A stretch of DNA of 64,000 bases from Rhodocyclales bacterium (GCA_016235805.1 JACRIY010000084.1:1-64000); one strand, 5' to 3'. Shown: positions 17,420 through 28,792, numbered from the stretch's first letter. Program-made: numbers and translations. The notes: generated by a model from the sequence alone, not told the origin.

Positions 17420-18436
17420 ATGAAAGTCCTCGGCATCGAATCCTCCTGCGATGAAACCGGCGTCGCGCTCTACGACACCGAGCGCGGCCTGCTCGGCCAT
17501 GCCGTGCATACCCAGGTGGCGATGCACGAAGCCTATGGCGGCGTGGTGCCGGAGCTGGCCTCGCGCGACCACGTGCGGCGCCTGATCCCGCTGCTCGAAA
17601 GGGTGCTGGCCGACTCGAACTGCGCGCGTGGCGAGATCGACGCCATCGCCTACACGGCAGGGCCGGGCTTAGCCGGCGCCTTGCTGGTCGGCGCCAGTTT
17701 CGCCGAGGCGCTGGCCATGGCGCTCGGCGTGCCGGCCGTGCCGGTGCATCACCTCGAAGGCCACCTGCTGTCGCCCCTGCTTGCCGACGAGGTGCCGCAA
17801 TTCCCGTTCATCGCCCTGCTGGTGTCGGGCGGCCATACCCAGTTGATGCGCGTGGCGCGCGTCGGCGATTACGAACTGCTCGGCGAGTCGCTCGACGACG
17901 CGGCGGGCGAGGCCTTCGACAAGACGGCCAAGCTGCTCGGCCTGGGTTACCCCGGCGGGCCGGCGCTGGCGAAACTGGCCGAAACGGGCAAGCCCGGCCG
18001 CTACAAGCTGCCGCGGCCGATGATGAACAGCGGCGACCTTTCCTTCAGCTTTTCCGGGCTGAAGACGGCGGTGCTGACCGCCGCGCGCGCGGCCGAGCTG
18101 ACCGAGGCGGACCGCGCCGACCTCGCGGCGGAATTCCAGGAAGCGGTGACCGAAGTGCTGGCGGCCAAGGCGGTGGCCGCGTGTCGCCAGCGCCGACTTT
18201 CGTCGCTGGTGGTGGCCGGCGGCGTCGGCGCCAACCGGCGCCTGCGCCAGCGTCTGGACGCGGCGATGGCGAAGATCGGCGGCCGGGTGTTCTATCCGGA
18301 ACTGGAGTTGTGCACCGACAACGGCGCGATGATCGCTTTTTGCGGTGCGCAGCGATTGATGCAGGGTGAATTGCCGGCGCTCGGCAAGGGTGCTTTCGCG
18401 GTGCGGCCACGCTGGCCGCTCGCCGAAATTTCCTGA
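17420..18436 (+). CDS. tsaD: tRNA N6-threonylcarbamoyltransferase TsaD
   Basis: Transfers threonylcarbamoyl from TC-AMP to A37 of ANN-decoding tRNAs, with TsaB and TsaE. 338 aa. ASKHA-fold motifs are intact: [16 protein letters not shown], the metal-binding [16 protein letters not shown], and the C-terminal [13 protein letters not shown] and DNGAMIAF. The start at 17420 is chosen over an ATG 9 bp upstream because it gives the conserved MKVLGIE beginning. Neighbours plsY and folB often accompany tsaD in betaproteobacteria. Copy 5 of the dispersed repeat falls in the segment CRQRRLSSL. Confidence 0.97.
   Translation: MKVLGIESSCDETGVALYDTERGLLGHAVHTQVAMHEAYGGVVPELASRDHVRRLIPLLERVLADSNCARGEIDAIAYTAGPGLAGALLVGASFAEALAMALGVPAVPVHHLEGHLLSPLLADEVPQFPFIALLVSGGHTQLMRVARVGDYELLGESLDDAAGEAFDKTAKLLGLGYPGGPALAKLAETGKPGRYKLPRPMMNSGDLSFSFSGLKTAVLTAARAAELTEADRADLAAEFQEAVTEVLAAKAVAACRQRRLSSLVVAGGVGANRRLRQRLDAAMAKIGGRVFYPELELCTDNGAMIAFCGAQRLMQGELPALGKGAFAVRPRWPLAEIS
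18179..18201 (+). repeat. Dispersed 24-bp repeat, copy 5 (inside tsaD)
   Basis: Perfect GTGTCGCCAGCGCCGACTTT core plus C. Sense reading gives CRQRRLSS just before the conserved [10 protein letters not shown] of TsaD. Confidence 0.9.
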
Positions 18437-18462
18437 GCGGCGGACGCCGGTGCCTGCGGCGC

Positions 18463-19380
18463 TCAGCCGCCGAGCAGGCTGCCGATATGCAGCACGCGCG
18501 CGCTCATCGAACGCATCAGCGCGACGCCGAAGGCGGGGCGCGATTTCACCATGGCGAGGAATTCGTTGCGGCCGATCAGCAGCCAGGCGCTTTCCACCTC
18601 GGCGGTGGCCGTGGCCGAGCGTCCGGAGCGGTCGACCAGCGCCATCTCGCCGAACACTCCGCCAGGACCGACGTGTTCGATAACGTTGCCGTCGACCGAG
18701 ATCGCGATGCGGCCCTGCGTGACGACGAACATGCAGGCGCCGACCGAGCCCTTGGTGACCACGGTCTTGCCCGCGCCGGCGCTGGTCGGCGTCGGGTTGC
18801 CCAGCGCGCGCTGCAGGTCGGCGATCATTTTCTTGTCCAGCGTCTGCGTGTGTTCCAGCACTTTCACGGAAGCCACCTTCGCCGCGGCCAGGCGCGCGAC
18901 GCCGCGGCGCAGGCGTTGGGCCATCACGCTCATCAGCATCAGGGCAAATTCCGGCATCTGCTGCAGCGCCTGGAGGAAGGCTTTCTCGTCGAGCGACAGG
19001 GCGCGGCAATTCTTGCGCGCCGTGGCCGTGGCGCTGCGCGGCGTGTCGGCGATGGCGGCCATCTCACCGAAGATTTCGCCGGGCAGCACCAGTTCCAGCG
19101 GCTTGCCCTTGATGGTCAGCGCGACATCGCCGTCCAGCAGCAGGTACATGCGCGCGCCCTTGGCGAAGAAGCCGGAGCTCTTTTCATTCTCGACGAAGAT
19201 CTGGCTGCCGGCGGCGAACTGCTCGAGCGCCCCGGCGATCTTGAAGAAGGCCAGCGCCAGCTTCGGGTCGTAGAGGGATGCCGCTTCCGCGACCGGTGCG
19301 GGCTTGGCCGCCGGCGCGGGTGCCGGAGTGCTGGGCGGGGCGGGCTTGGCCGGGGTGCCTGAGAAATCCAGATCGTCCAT
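18463..19380 (-). CDS. Protein with two cyclic-nucleotide-binding domains
   Basis: 305 aa, cytoplasmic. A Pro/Ala-rich leader (residues 1-35) precedes two CNB domains. Each has a phosphate-binding-cassette-like stretch: GEIFGEMAAIADTPRSATATA in the first and GGVFGEMALVDRSGRSATATAE in the second. No DNA-binding helix-turn-helix, kinase or transporter domain is visible, so it may be a sensing or regulatory subunit for a partner elsewhere. The conserved R-S-A-T motifs suggest ligand binding could be real. It is convergent with tsaD and stands about 104 bp downstream of the plsY stop on the same strand. Confidence 0.8.
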   Translation of the reverse strand: MDDLDFSGTPAKPAPPSTPAPAPAAKPAPVAEAASLYDPKLALAFFKIAGALEQFAAGSQIFVENEKSSGFFAKGARMYLLLDGDVALTIKGKPLELVLPGEIFGEMAAIADTPRSATATARKNCRALSLDEKAFLQALQQMPEFALMLMSVMAQRLRRGVARLAAAKVASVKVLEHTQTLDKKMIADLQRALGNPTPTSAGAGKTVVTKGSVGACMFVVTQGRIAISVDGNVIEHVGPGGVFGEMALVDRSGRSATATAEVESAWLLIGRNEFLAMVKSRPAFGVALMRSMSARVLHIGSLLGG

Positions 19381-19484
19381 GGGTGTGTTTCCTTATGTCG
19401 CCGTTCGCCGGTTGGGCTCGCTATTCCCGGGCGAGGGAAAATGGGCTGGAACCGAAAGCGCGATTATAGGGAAAGCGAAACGCG

Positions 19485-20117
19485 CTATCGCTTCTTGCCG
19501 CCGACGCGGGATTCCGTGCCGGCCAACAGTTTGCCGATATTGCTCTTGTGCCTGTAGATCAGTACGGCGCACATCAGGCCCACCACCACCGTGGTCTCGG
19601 TGCTGTGCAGCAGCCACGCGGTGAGGAAAGGTGCCGCCGCCGCCGCCGCCAGCGCCGCCAGCGATGAATAGCGGGTGAGCAGCACGACGCCGAACCAGAC
19701 CGCCGCCGTGAGCCCCGCCAGCGCGCCGGAAAATCCGAGCAGCACGCCCAGCGCCGTGGCCACGCCCTTGCCGCCCTTGAAGCCCAGCGTGAAAGGAAAC
19801 ACGTGGCCGAGGAAGGCGGCCAGTCCGGCCACCGCGACCGCCGTGTCGCCGGCGCCGTCCCCTCCGGGGATACCGCTTTGCATAACTTTCGAGGTGAGGA
19901 ACATCGCCAGCCAGCCCTTGGCCGCGTCGCCGATCAGGGTCAGCGCGGCGGCCGCCTTGCTGCCGCTGCGCAGCACGTTGGTGGCGCCCGGATTGCCCGA
20001 GCCGAAGCTGCGCGGATCGGCTAGGCGGAAAGCACGCGAGACGATCACGGCGAAGGGGACCGAGCCGAGCAGGTAACCCAGCACGGCATAGATGAGCAGG
20101 TTCAGCGTGGAATCCAT
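19485..20117 (-). CDS. plsY: Acyl-phosphate:glycerol-3-phosphate acyltransferase PlsY
   Basis: Inner-membrane enzyme making lysophosphatidate from acyl-phosphate and glycerol-3-phosphate. 210 aa with the expected set of membrane helices. Family motifs are GYLLGSVPFAVIVSR, RSFGSGNPGATNVLRSG and FKGGKGVATALGV, the last two being PlsY active-site loops. It is divergent from folB, sharing a very short promoter space of about 30 bp. The Lys/Arg-rich tail is cytoplasmic. Confidence 0.95.
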   Translation of the reverse strand: MDSTLNLLIYAVLGYLLGSVPFAVIVSRAFRLADPRSFGSGNPGATNVLRSGSKAAAALTLIGDAAKGWLAMFLTSKVMQSGIPGGDGAGDTAVAVAGLAAFLGHVFPFTLGFKGGKGVATALGVLLGFSGALAGLTAAVWFGVVLLTRYSSLAALAAAAAAPFLTAWLLHSTETTVVVGLMCAVLIYRHKSNIGKLLAGTESRVGGKKR

Positions 20118-20147
20118 AGAATGTCCCGAATTCTAAACGGAGGCGGG

Positions 20148-20495
20148 ATGGACTTCATCTTCATCGACGACATGCGGGTCGAGGCCCACGTCGGCATCTT
20201 CGAGCGCGAGAAGGCGGCGCCGCAGACGCTGGAAATCAGCCTGACCTTCGGCGTGCCCGACGCGGCGGCGCAGAACGACGACATCGACCAGACCATCCGC
20301 TACGACGCCGTGATCGACCGCATCCGCGCCGAACTGGCGACGCGCCACTTCAACCTGCTGGAGACGCTGGGTGAATACGTGATCGGACTGTTGCTGAACG
20401 AGTTCGGCGCGCCCTGGGTCAAGATCAGCATCGCCAAGATGGGCATCATGAAGGGCGTGCGCCGCGTCGGCGTGCAGATCGAACGCTCGCGATGA
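20148..20495 (+). CDS. folB: Dihydroneopterin aldolase FolB
   Basis: Folate pathway enzyme cleaving dihydroneopterin to 6-hydroxymethyldihydropterin and glycolaldehyde. 115 aa, typical length. Motifs are FIDDMRVEAHVGIFEREK (GIFxxE region), YDAVIDRI, LLETLGEYV and the end motif ISIAKMGIMKGVRRVGVQIER. The ATG at 20148 has GGAGG 5-6 bp upstream and is preferred over an ATG 27 bp earlier that is not conserved. Its stop overlaps the next gene by 4 bp. Confidence 0.95.
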   Translation: MDFIFIDDMRVEAHVGIFEREKAAPQTLEISLTFGVPDAAAQNDDIDQTIRYDAVIDRIRAELATRHFNLLETLGEYVIGLLLNEFGAPWVKISIAKMGIMKGVRRVGVQIERSR

Positions 20496-21118
20496 ACCTG
20501 CTGGCGCCGGCCGAACTGGTCTATGCGCTGGGTATGGCGGCGGTGGCGGTCAATGCCGCCTCGGCGGTGCTCGAAACCGAAGACAAGAAGATGGACCTGG
20601 TCGGCGCGGTGATCGTCGGCCTCGCCACCAGCCTGGGCGGCGGCACCGTGCGCGACCTGCTCTTGAACCGGCCGGTGTTCTGGCTGGTCGATGTCGCCTA
20701 CCTGGGCTGCGGCCTGCTCGCGGTGGGCCTCACCTTCGCCCTCGCGCGGCGCGTGCGGGTGCGCCCCGGCCTGTTCGTGATCCCGGACGCGGTCGGCCTC
20801 GCCCTGTTCACCGTGGTCGGCTGCCAGGTCGGCCTCGCCGCCGGCGTGCATTGGCTTTCCGTCTCGCTGCTGGCGGTGATCACCGGCGTCGTCGGCGGCA
20901 TGCTGCGCGACATCCTGGTCAATGAGTTGCCGCTGGTGATGCGCCCCGGCACGCTCTATGCCACGGCGTCCTGGCTTGGCGCGCTGACCCTGCTCGGGGC
21001 CCTGCACCTGGGGCTGGGCGATGCGGCGGCTGCGGCGGCTGGTGCCGCGGTGGTGCTCGGTTTGCGCCTGGCCGCGATCCGCTACCAGCTCATCCTGCCG
21101 ACGTATAAATCGCGTTAG
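20492..21118 (+). CDS. UPF0126/TRIC-type membrane protein (YicG-like)
   Basis: 208-aa polytopic inner-membrane protein with two repeats of the UPF0126 (Gly-transporter) domain, about seven helices. Each repeat has the G-G-x-x-R-D signature (GGGTVRDLL and GGMLRDIL) that forms kinked helices in prokaryotic TRIC-like channels. Family members are described as cation channels; the natural substrate here is not shown. ATGA overlap with folB indicates translational coupling. Confidence 0.88.
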   Translation: MNLLAPAELVYALGMAAVAVNAASAVLETEDKKMDLVGAVIVGLATSLGGGTVRDLLLNRPVFWLVDVAYLGCGLLAVGLTFALARRVRVRPGLFVIPDAVGLALFTVVGCQVGLAAGVHWLSVSLLAVITGVVGGMLRDILVNELPLVMRPGTLYATASWLGALTLLGALHLGLGDAAAAAAGAAVVLGLRLAAIRYQLILPTYKSR

Positions 21119-21121
21119 CCG

Positions 21122-21613
21122 CTAGTCCTTAAGCGCGCACTCGACGATCTTCGGCTGCAGCACGCGCAGGATGTCGTGCGGATGCACGCCGACCAGGTAA
21201 CCGCGCCGTCCGCCGTTGATGTAGACCAGCGGCAGGTCGAGGATGGACTTTTCCAGATGCACCGGCAGCGCTTTCTTGGTGCCGAAGGGCGAGCAGCCGC
21301 CGACCATGTAACCGGTGTGGCGCAGGGCGTCCTCGGGCTTGCAGGGGCCGACTTTCTTGACGCCGATCTGGCGCGCCAGTTCCTTGGTCGACACCTTGCG
21401 GTCGCCGTGCATCAGGACGATCAGCGGCTTTGCAGTCTCGTCTTCCATGACCAGGGTCTTGACCACGGCGTGCTCGGCGACGTTGAGTTCGCGCGCCGAC
21501 ACCTTGGTGCCGCCGTGCTCCTCGTACTCGTAGAGATGGTTGGAATGGGCGATGTGGTGCTTGTGCAGGAACTTGGTCGCCGGCGTTTCGGGGGCTTGGG
21601 TATCTGTTTTCAT
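21122..21613 (-). CDS. ybaK: Cys-tRNA(Pro) deacylase, YbaK family
   Basis: 163-aa editing enzyme that hydrolyses Cys from mischarged tRNA(Pro) in trans. Conserved parts are the lysine-containing AVVKTLVMEDE strand, the GCSPFGTKK loop, and the GGRRGYLVGVHPHDILRV end. It is convergent with the UPF0126 gene, the two stops lying only a few bases apart, and is followed on the minus strand by nothing in the same operon. The start at 21613 gives normal family length. Confidence 0.93.
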   Translation of the reverse strand: MKTDTQAPETPATKFLHKHHIAHSNHLYEYEEHGGTKVSARELNVAEHAVVKTLVMEDETAKPLIVLMHGDRKVSTKELARQIGVKKVGPCKPEDALRHTGYMVGGCSPFGTKKALPVHLEKSILDLPLVYINGGRRGYLVGVHPHDILRVLQPKIVECALKD

Positions 21614-21651
21614 GATGGGGAAATTCTACTCCCGCGCCGCGACGCCGGCAT

Positions 21652-22557
21652 CTAGCCGCGCGGATGGTGCTGCTGGTGCAGTTGCTTGAGGCGTTCGCGC
21701 GCGACGTGGGTGTAGACCTGCGTGGTCGAGATGTCGGCATGGCCGAGCAGCAGCTGCACCACGCGCAGGTCGGCGCCATGGTTCAGCAGGTGCGTGGCGA
21801 AGGCGTGGCGCAGCACGTGGGGCGAGATGCGTTCGCGCGGGATGCCGACCTGCAGCGCGTATTTCTTGACCAGGTTCCAGAACATCTGCCGCGTCATGGC
21901 GGCGCCGCGCATCGTGACGAAGATGGCGTCCGACACGTGCTGCTTCAGCAGTTCGCCTCGCGCGCCCGCGATGTAGCGCCGCAGCCAGTCGGCGGCGACC
22001 TCGCCCAGCGGCACCAGCCTTTCCTTCGAGCCCTTGCCCACCACGCGCACCACGTTGTCGTTGAGGCTCAGCTCGAACAGGCGGATGCCGACCAGTTCCG
22101 ACACGCGCAGGCCGGTGGCATAGAGCAGTTCCAGCATGGCGCGGTCGCGCAGGCCCAGCGCGGTATCGATGTCGGGCGCCGCGAGCAGGGCTTCCACCTG
22201 CTTTTCCGACAGCGTCTTGGGAAAGCGCTGGATCGCCGCCGGCTTGTCGATATTGAGCAGCGGATCGGCCTGCAGCCGTCCCTGGTCGAGCAGCCAGCGG
22301 TAGCAGCGGCGCAAGCTCGCCATCAGCCGCCGCTGGCTGGTCGACTTGATGCCGCCGGGGCGGGCATGCAGGTGGGCGAGGTAGGCGTTGATCGCCGTGT
22401 GGTCGGCGCCGACTATCGAACCGCCGGACGGCGCGAGCCAGGCCGCGAACAACGCCAGGTCGCTGCGGTAGCTGGCCAGCGTGTTCTTCGACAGCCCGTC
22501 GGCCAGCCACAGGGCGTCGATGAATTCGTCGATCAGCTCGGCGTCAGATGACGGCAT
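21652..22557 (-). CDS. xerD: Tyrosine recombinase XerD
   Basis: Chromosome-dimer resolution recombinase acting at dif with XerC and FtsK. 301 aa. The N-terminal SAM-like DNA-binding domain is followed by the catalytic domain with R (ATGLRVSELV), H-x-x-R (HVLRHAFATHLLNHG), and H...Y (LLLGHADISTTQVYTHV). The ATG at 22557 overlaps the ogt stop by 14 bp and gives the normal beginning (MPSSDAELIDEFIDALW); longer in-frame starts lie in ogt. The presence of ogt directly upstream suggests cotranscription. Confidence 0.95.
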   Translation of the reverse strand: MPSSDAELIDEFIDALWLADGLSKNTLASYRSDLALFAAWLAPSGGSIVGADHTAINAYLAHLHARPGGIKSTSQRRLMASLRRCYRWLLDQGRLQADPLLNIDKPAAIQRFPKTLSEKQVEALLAAPDIDTALGLRDRAMLELLYATGLRVSELVGIRLFELSLNDNVVRVVGKGSKERLVPLGEVAADWLRRYIAGARGELLKQHVSDAIFVTMRGAAMTRQMFWNLVKKYALQVGIPRERISPHVLRHAFATHLLNHGADLRVVQLLLGHADISTTQVYTHVARERLKQLHQQHHPRG

Positions 22558-23014
22558 TCTCGTGTCGCAGCAGCCATTTCTTGACCTCCAGCAGAAAGCC
22601 ACCCGAGTTCTTCCCGAAGCCGCCCAAGGCGTGGTTCGCGGCGACGACGCGATGGCAGGGCACGACGATCGGGTAGGGATTGGCGCCGCAGGCATTGCCG
22701 ACGGCACGCGGGCCGCTGCGGATCGCCGCGGCGACTTCGCCGTAGCTCAGCGTCTGCCCGCTCGGAATCGCCGCGATCCGGGTCCACACCCGGCGCTGGA
22801 AATGCGTGCCGGCCGGTTCCAGCGGCAGGCCGAATTCGAAGCGAGGGTCCGCCAACCAGGCACGCAATTGGCGCACGGCCTCTTTCGCCAGAGGAGTCTT
22901 CGGCGCGATTTCGGCGCAGGGTTCAAGGTAATCGATGCCGGTGATCTCGTCGGCATTGCATTCGATGCCGATGCTGAAGGATGGGGCGGCAACAATGGCG
23001 GCATAGCTTTTCAT
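22544..23014 (-). CDS. ogt: Methylated-DNA-[protein]-cysteine S-methyltransferase
   Basis: Suicidal repair of O6-methylguanine and O4-methylthymine. 156 aa with the active-site block PYPIVVPCHRVVA and the helix-turn-helix segment SYGEVAAAIRSGPRAVGNACGANP. The downstream GFGKNSGGFLLEVKKWLL closes the domain. The start ATG at 23014 overlaps the DUF1850 stop. No Ada-type regulatory domain is present, so it is a stand-alone Ogt. Confidence 0.95.
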   Translation of the reverse strand: MKSYAAIVAAPSFSIGIECNADEITGIDYLEPCAEIAPKTPLAKEAVRQLRAWLADPRFEFGLPLEPAGTHFQRRVWTRIAAIPSGQTLSYGEVAAAIRSGPRAVGNACGANPYPIVVPCHRVVAANHALGGFGKNSGGFLLEVKKWLLRHENAVI

Positions 23015-23381
23015 CGGGGGCACTCGCGCAGTTCGATGGTTGCGGTATTGTCGATTCCCGGCAAGTGATCCGCAAGCGGGGCGCACACGGTCGACGTGCA
23101 CAGCGTATAGCCGCCGGCGTGCGGCGAATGGGAAAGCCTAAGCACGGGCTGCGGTGGCAAGGCCGGACGGTAGTGCCAGACGCCGTTCTGCAGCACGCTG
23201 CCGGCGGGCGGCTCCATGCCGGCGCCGCTGCCGCGGATGCGCGCTTCGGTGATCACCAGAGCACCGGCCTCGATGCGCCAGTCCTCCTCCCAGCGGATTT
23301 TTTCGATCGAATGGATCCAGGTCAGGGTGAAGCTTTCCATGGCGAGCACGGCGGAGACCGCGCCGGCCGCGAGGCAGAGGC

Positions 23382-23385
<4 letters not shown>
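23011..23385 (-). CDS. DUF1850 protein, partner of the TRAP transporter
   Basis: 124-aa exported protein. A hydrophobic leader (SLCLAAGAVSAVLA) precedes the DUF1850 core with SFTLTWIHSIEKIRWEEDWRIE and the conserved GSGAGMEP. Genes of this type commonly follow fused TRAP-T permeases of the TAXI class; their role is unknown. The likely start is TTG at 23385, overlapping the TGA of the permease (TTGA); the first internal ATG at about 23341 would remove most of the leader. The junction falls inside copy 6 of the dispersed repeat. Confidence 0.75.
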
Positions 23386-25484
<2,099 letters not shown>

Positions 25485-25496
25485 GTCAGGTCCCGC

Positions 25497-26444
25497 TTAC
25501 TTGATCAGCCCGACTTCCCTGTAATACTTTTCGGCGCCGGCGTGCAGTGGTGCCGGTGGCGCCTTTGCGGCATTTTCCCTGGTGATGGCCTTGGCGGCGG
25601 CATGCGCGGCCTGCAATTCCGGCAGGTGCTCGAAGATGGCCTTGGTCATCTTGTAGCCGGCATCCGTCGACACGCCCTCGTGGCTGACCAGGAAGTTCTG
25701 GATTGCCACCGTGGCCGTCGCTTCGGTCTGGCCGTTGTAGGTGTTGGCCGGAACCGTGCCCGCCTGGTAGGCAGCCTCGCCAATCTTCGCCACGACATCG
25801 GCGGGAATCGGCACCAGGACGATCTTGACCGAGGTGGCCAGGTCGCGAATGGCGGCAACGCCGAGGCCGGCGGAGATAAGCGTGGCGTCGAGCTGGCGGT
25901 TCTTCATCAGTTCAACCGATTCGCCGAAGGGCAGGTATTCGACCTTGGCGAAATCCTTGTAGCTCATGCCGGCACCCTTGAAGATGTCGCGTGCATTGAG
26001 CTCGGTGCCGGACTTCGGCGCGCCGACGGCGACGCGCTTGCCCTTGAGGTCGGCCAGGCTCTTGATGCCGGAATCGGCATTGGCGACGATCTGGATGTAG
26101 TTGGGATAGATCGCGGCGATGGTGCGCAGCTTCTTGAGAGGTGTCTTGAAGCCGGCTTCCTCGTTGCCCTTCCAGGCCTCGTTCAGCGCGTCGCCGAGGG
26201 TGAAGGCGATCTCGCCGCGGCCGGCCTGCAGCAGGTTGAGGTTCTCGGCGCTGGCTTTGGTCACCTGGGCCGAAGTCTTGGCGCCGGGCATGGCCTTGCC
26301 GTAGATCTGCGAGAGGGCGACGCCCATCGGGTAATACACGCCCGAGGTGCCGCCGGTGAGCACGGTGACGAATTCCTGGGCGTGGGCGACACCGGCCAGG
26401 GCCAGGGTGGCGGCGGCGAACAGCAGGGTACGCGCTTGCTTCAT
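25497..26444 (-). CDS. TAXI family TRAP transporter solute-binding protein
   Basis: Periplasmic binding protein of 315 aa for the adjacent fused permease. The signal peptide is MKQARTLLFAAATLALAGVAHA, cut before QEF. TAXI features are VTVLTGGTSGVYYPMGVALSQ, AGRGEIAFTLGDALNEAW and LADLKGKRVAVGAPKSGTELNARDI. The ligand of TAXI proteins is seldom known; glutamate-like or aromatic acids are candidates for the class. GGAGG stands 7-8 bp before the ATG. Divergent from the SulP gene across a 143-bp gap. Confidence 0.94.
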   Translation of the reverse strand: MKQARTLLFAAATLALAGVAHAQEFVTVLTGGTSGVYYPMGVALSQIYGKAMPGAKTSAQVTKASAENLNLLQAGRGEIAFTLGDALNEAWKGNEEAGFKTPLKKLRTIAAIYPNYIQIVANADSGIKSLADLKGKRVAVGAPKSGTELNARDIFKGAGMSYKDFAKVEYLPFGESVELMKNRQLDATLISAGLGVAAIRDLATSVKIVLVPIPADVVAKIGEAAYQAGTVPANTYNGQTEATATVAIQNFLVSHEGVSTDAGYKMTKAIFEHLPELQAAHAAAKAITRENAAKAPPAPLHAGAEKYYREVGLIK

Positions 26445-26587
26445 GGTTGCATCCTCCGGATATCTGTTTTATTGAGAACTCAAGCTTACAACACTCCGCA
26501 ATCGCCGACGGCAAAAATGCGCGGCGGGGCATGGCAGACACGGGGTAACATTGTGTCGTTCGTCTTCCGTCTTTCCGTCCATCGCGC

Positions 26588-28789
26588 ATGAAACTGCCAA
26601 CGCTGGAAAACCCCTCGGGTGATTTCTGGGGCGGCTTTGCCGCCATGCTGGTGGCATTGCCGTCGGCGATCGCCTTCGGCGTCACCATCTACTCGGTCCT
26701 GGGCGGCGCCTACGTTGCGGTCGGCGCCCTGGCCGGCATCCTCGGCGCGACCGCGATCGGCATCGTCGCGTCGACTTTCGGCGGCACCAACCGGCTGATA
26801 TCGGCGCCCTGCGCGCCTGCGGCCGCGGTGGTCTCGGCATTCGCCATCGAGGCGATGCACAGCGGCACGCCGGTGGATACGACCCTGCTGCTGCTGACCC
26901 TGCTCGGCCTGCTCGCCGGCCTCATGCAGGTGCTGTTCGGCGTGCTGCGCCTGGGCCTGCTGATCAAGTACATGCCCTACACCGTGGTCAGCGGCTACCT
27001 GTCCGGCGTCGGCCTGATCATCATCGGTAGCCAGGTGCCCAAGCTGCTCGGCACGCCGAAGGGCGTCGGGTTCTGGACCGCGCTGGTGACGCCAGAGCAC
27101 TGGCGCTGGCAGGGCATCCTGGTCGGCGTCGCGACCATGGCGGTGATGCTCGGCGCGCCGCGCGTGATCAAAGCCGTGCCCGGCGCGGTGCTCGGCCTGA
27201 TCGCCGGCGTGGCGGTGTACTTTGGCCTGGCGCTGCTCGATCCGGCGCTGCTGAACCTGCAAGGCAATGCGCTGGTGGTCGGCGCCCTCGACGGCGGCGG
27301 CGACGGCAGCTTCTTCGCCGGCCTCGCCGCGCGCTGGTCCTCGCTTTCCAACATCGGCCCGCAGCAGATATGGATGCTGATGATCCCGGCGCTGACGCTG
27401 GCCGTGCTGCTGTCGATCGACACCCTGAAGACCTGTGTGGTGCTCGATGCGCTGACGCGTTCGCGCCACGACTCAAACCGCGAGCTGATCGGCCAGGGCC
27501 TGGGCAACCTCGCTGCCGGCGCGATCGGCGGCGGTCCCGGCGCGGGCACCATGGGCGCCACCCTGGTCAATATTTCCGGTGGTGCCAGCACGCGGCTTTC
27601 CGGCCTGATCGAGGGCGTGCTCGCGCTGCTGGCTTTCCTGCTGCTGGCCAAGTTCATTTCCTGGGTACCGGTGGCGGGGCTGGCCGGCATCCTGATCGTG
27701 ATCGGCGTGCGCATGATCGACCGCAACAGCCTGACCTTCCTCAAGTCGCGCTCGACGATCCTTGATTTTGCCGTCATCGTCGCGGTGATCGGCACGGCGC
27801 TGACGGTGAGCCTGATCGCGGCCTCCGGCGTCGGCATCTTGCTTGCCGTGGTGCTGTTCATCCGCGAACAGATCGGCGGCTCCATCATCCGCCGCAAGCT
27901 CTTGGGCAACGAAACCTTCTCCAAGCGCGTGCGCACCCACGCCGAAATGGAAATCCTCACCGCGAAAGGTGACCGCGCCGCCATCGTCGAACTGCAGGGC
28001 AGCCTGTTCTTCGGCACTGCGGACCAGCTGTACCGGGCGCTGGAGCCCGACCTCAAGACGCGCGATTTCCTGATCCTCGACCTGCGCCGCATCCAGACCG
28101 TGGACGTCACCGCCGCGCACCTGCTGGAACAGATCAAGGACATGCTGGCCGAGCGCCACGGTTTCCTGATCTTCAGCCAGATTCCGGACAATCTGCCGTC
28201 GGGGCGTGACCTGCAGGAATACTTCGACCAGGTCGGCCTGCTGCATCCCGACAGCCCCGTGCGCGTCTTCCCGACCCAGGACGACGCGCTGGAATGGGTC
28301 GAGGACCGCATCATCCACGACGCGGCGTTGTTGAAGGACGAGGAGATCGCGCTCGAACTGCACGAAGTCGAGATCTTCGCCGGACGCAAGCAGGAGACCC
28401 TGGCGGCGCTCGAGCAGTGCATGGAAAAACGCCACGTCGCGGCCGGCGAAAAAATCTTCTCGCGCGGCGAGTCGGGCGATGAACTGTTCCTGATCCGGCG
28501 CGGCGCGGTGCGCATCATCCTGCCGCTGTCGGACCGGCAATCGCACCATCTTGGCACCTTCGGCCGCGGCGCCTTCTTCGGCGAGATGGCCTTCCTCGAT
28601 GGTGATCCGCGTTCCGCGAACGCGGTCGCCTTCACCGATTGCGAGCTCTACGTGCTCTCCCGCCATGCCTTCGACAAGCTGGCGGACGAACATCGCAAGT
28701 TGTGCCTGCGCCTGATGGAAGGGATCGCCAGCGTGCTTGCGAGCCGCCTGCGCTACACCAATGCCGAATTGCGGGTGCTGGAGAGCTGA
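26588..28789 (+). CDS. SulP-family anion transporter with STAS and cyclic-nucleotide-binding domains
   Basis: 733 aa. The N-terminal two thirds (about residues 10-420) form the SulP/SLC26 transport domain with its hydrophobic helices. A STAS domain follows (about 440-560, VELQGSLFFGTADQLYRALEPDL), then a C-terminal cNMP-binding domain (about 600-730, GAFFGEMAFLDGDPRSANAVAFTDCELYVL). SulP proteins carry sulfate, bicarbonate, dicarboxylates or other anions. The added CNB domain suggests direct gating by a cyclic nucleotide or similar ligand; this is inference. It is convergent with the HDOD gene. Confidence 0.9.
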   Translation: MKLPTLENPSGDFWGGFAAMLVALPSAIAFGVTIYSVLGGAYVAVGALAGILGATAIGIVASTFGGTNRLISAPCAPAAAVVSAFAIEAMHSGTPVDTTLLLLTLLGLLAGLMQVLFGVLRLGLLIKYMPYTVVSGYLSGVGLIIIGSQVPKLLGTPKGVGFWTALVTPEHWRWQGILVGVATMAVMLGAPRVIKAVPGAVLGLIAGVAVYFGLALLDPALLNLQGNALVVGALDGGGDGSFFAGLAARWSSLSNIGPQQIWMLMIPALTLAVLLSIDTLKTCVVLDALTRSRHDSNRELIGQGLGNLAAGAIGGGPGAGTMGATLVNISGGASTRLSGLIEGVLALLAFLLLAKFISWVPVAGLAGILIVIGVRMIDRNSLTFLKSRSTILDFAVIVAVIGTALTVSLIAASGVGILLAVVLFIREQIGGSIIRRKLLGNETFSKRVRTHAEMEILTAKGDRAAIVELQGSLFFGTADQLYRALEPDLKTRDFLILDLRRIQTVDVTAAHLLEQIKDMLAERHGFLIFSQIPDNLPSGRDLQEYFDQVGLLHPDSPVRVFPTQDDALEWVEDRIIHDAALLKDEEIALELHEVEIFAGRKQETLAALEQCMEKRHVAAGEKIFSRGESGDELFLIRRGAVRIILPLSDRQSHHLGTFGRGAFFGEMAFLDGDPRSANAVAFTDCELYVLSRHAFDKLADEHRKLCLRLMEGIASVLASRLRYTNAELRVLES

Positions 28790-28792
28790 CCG

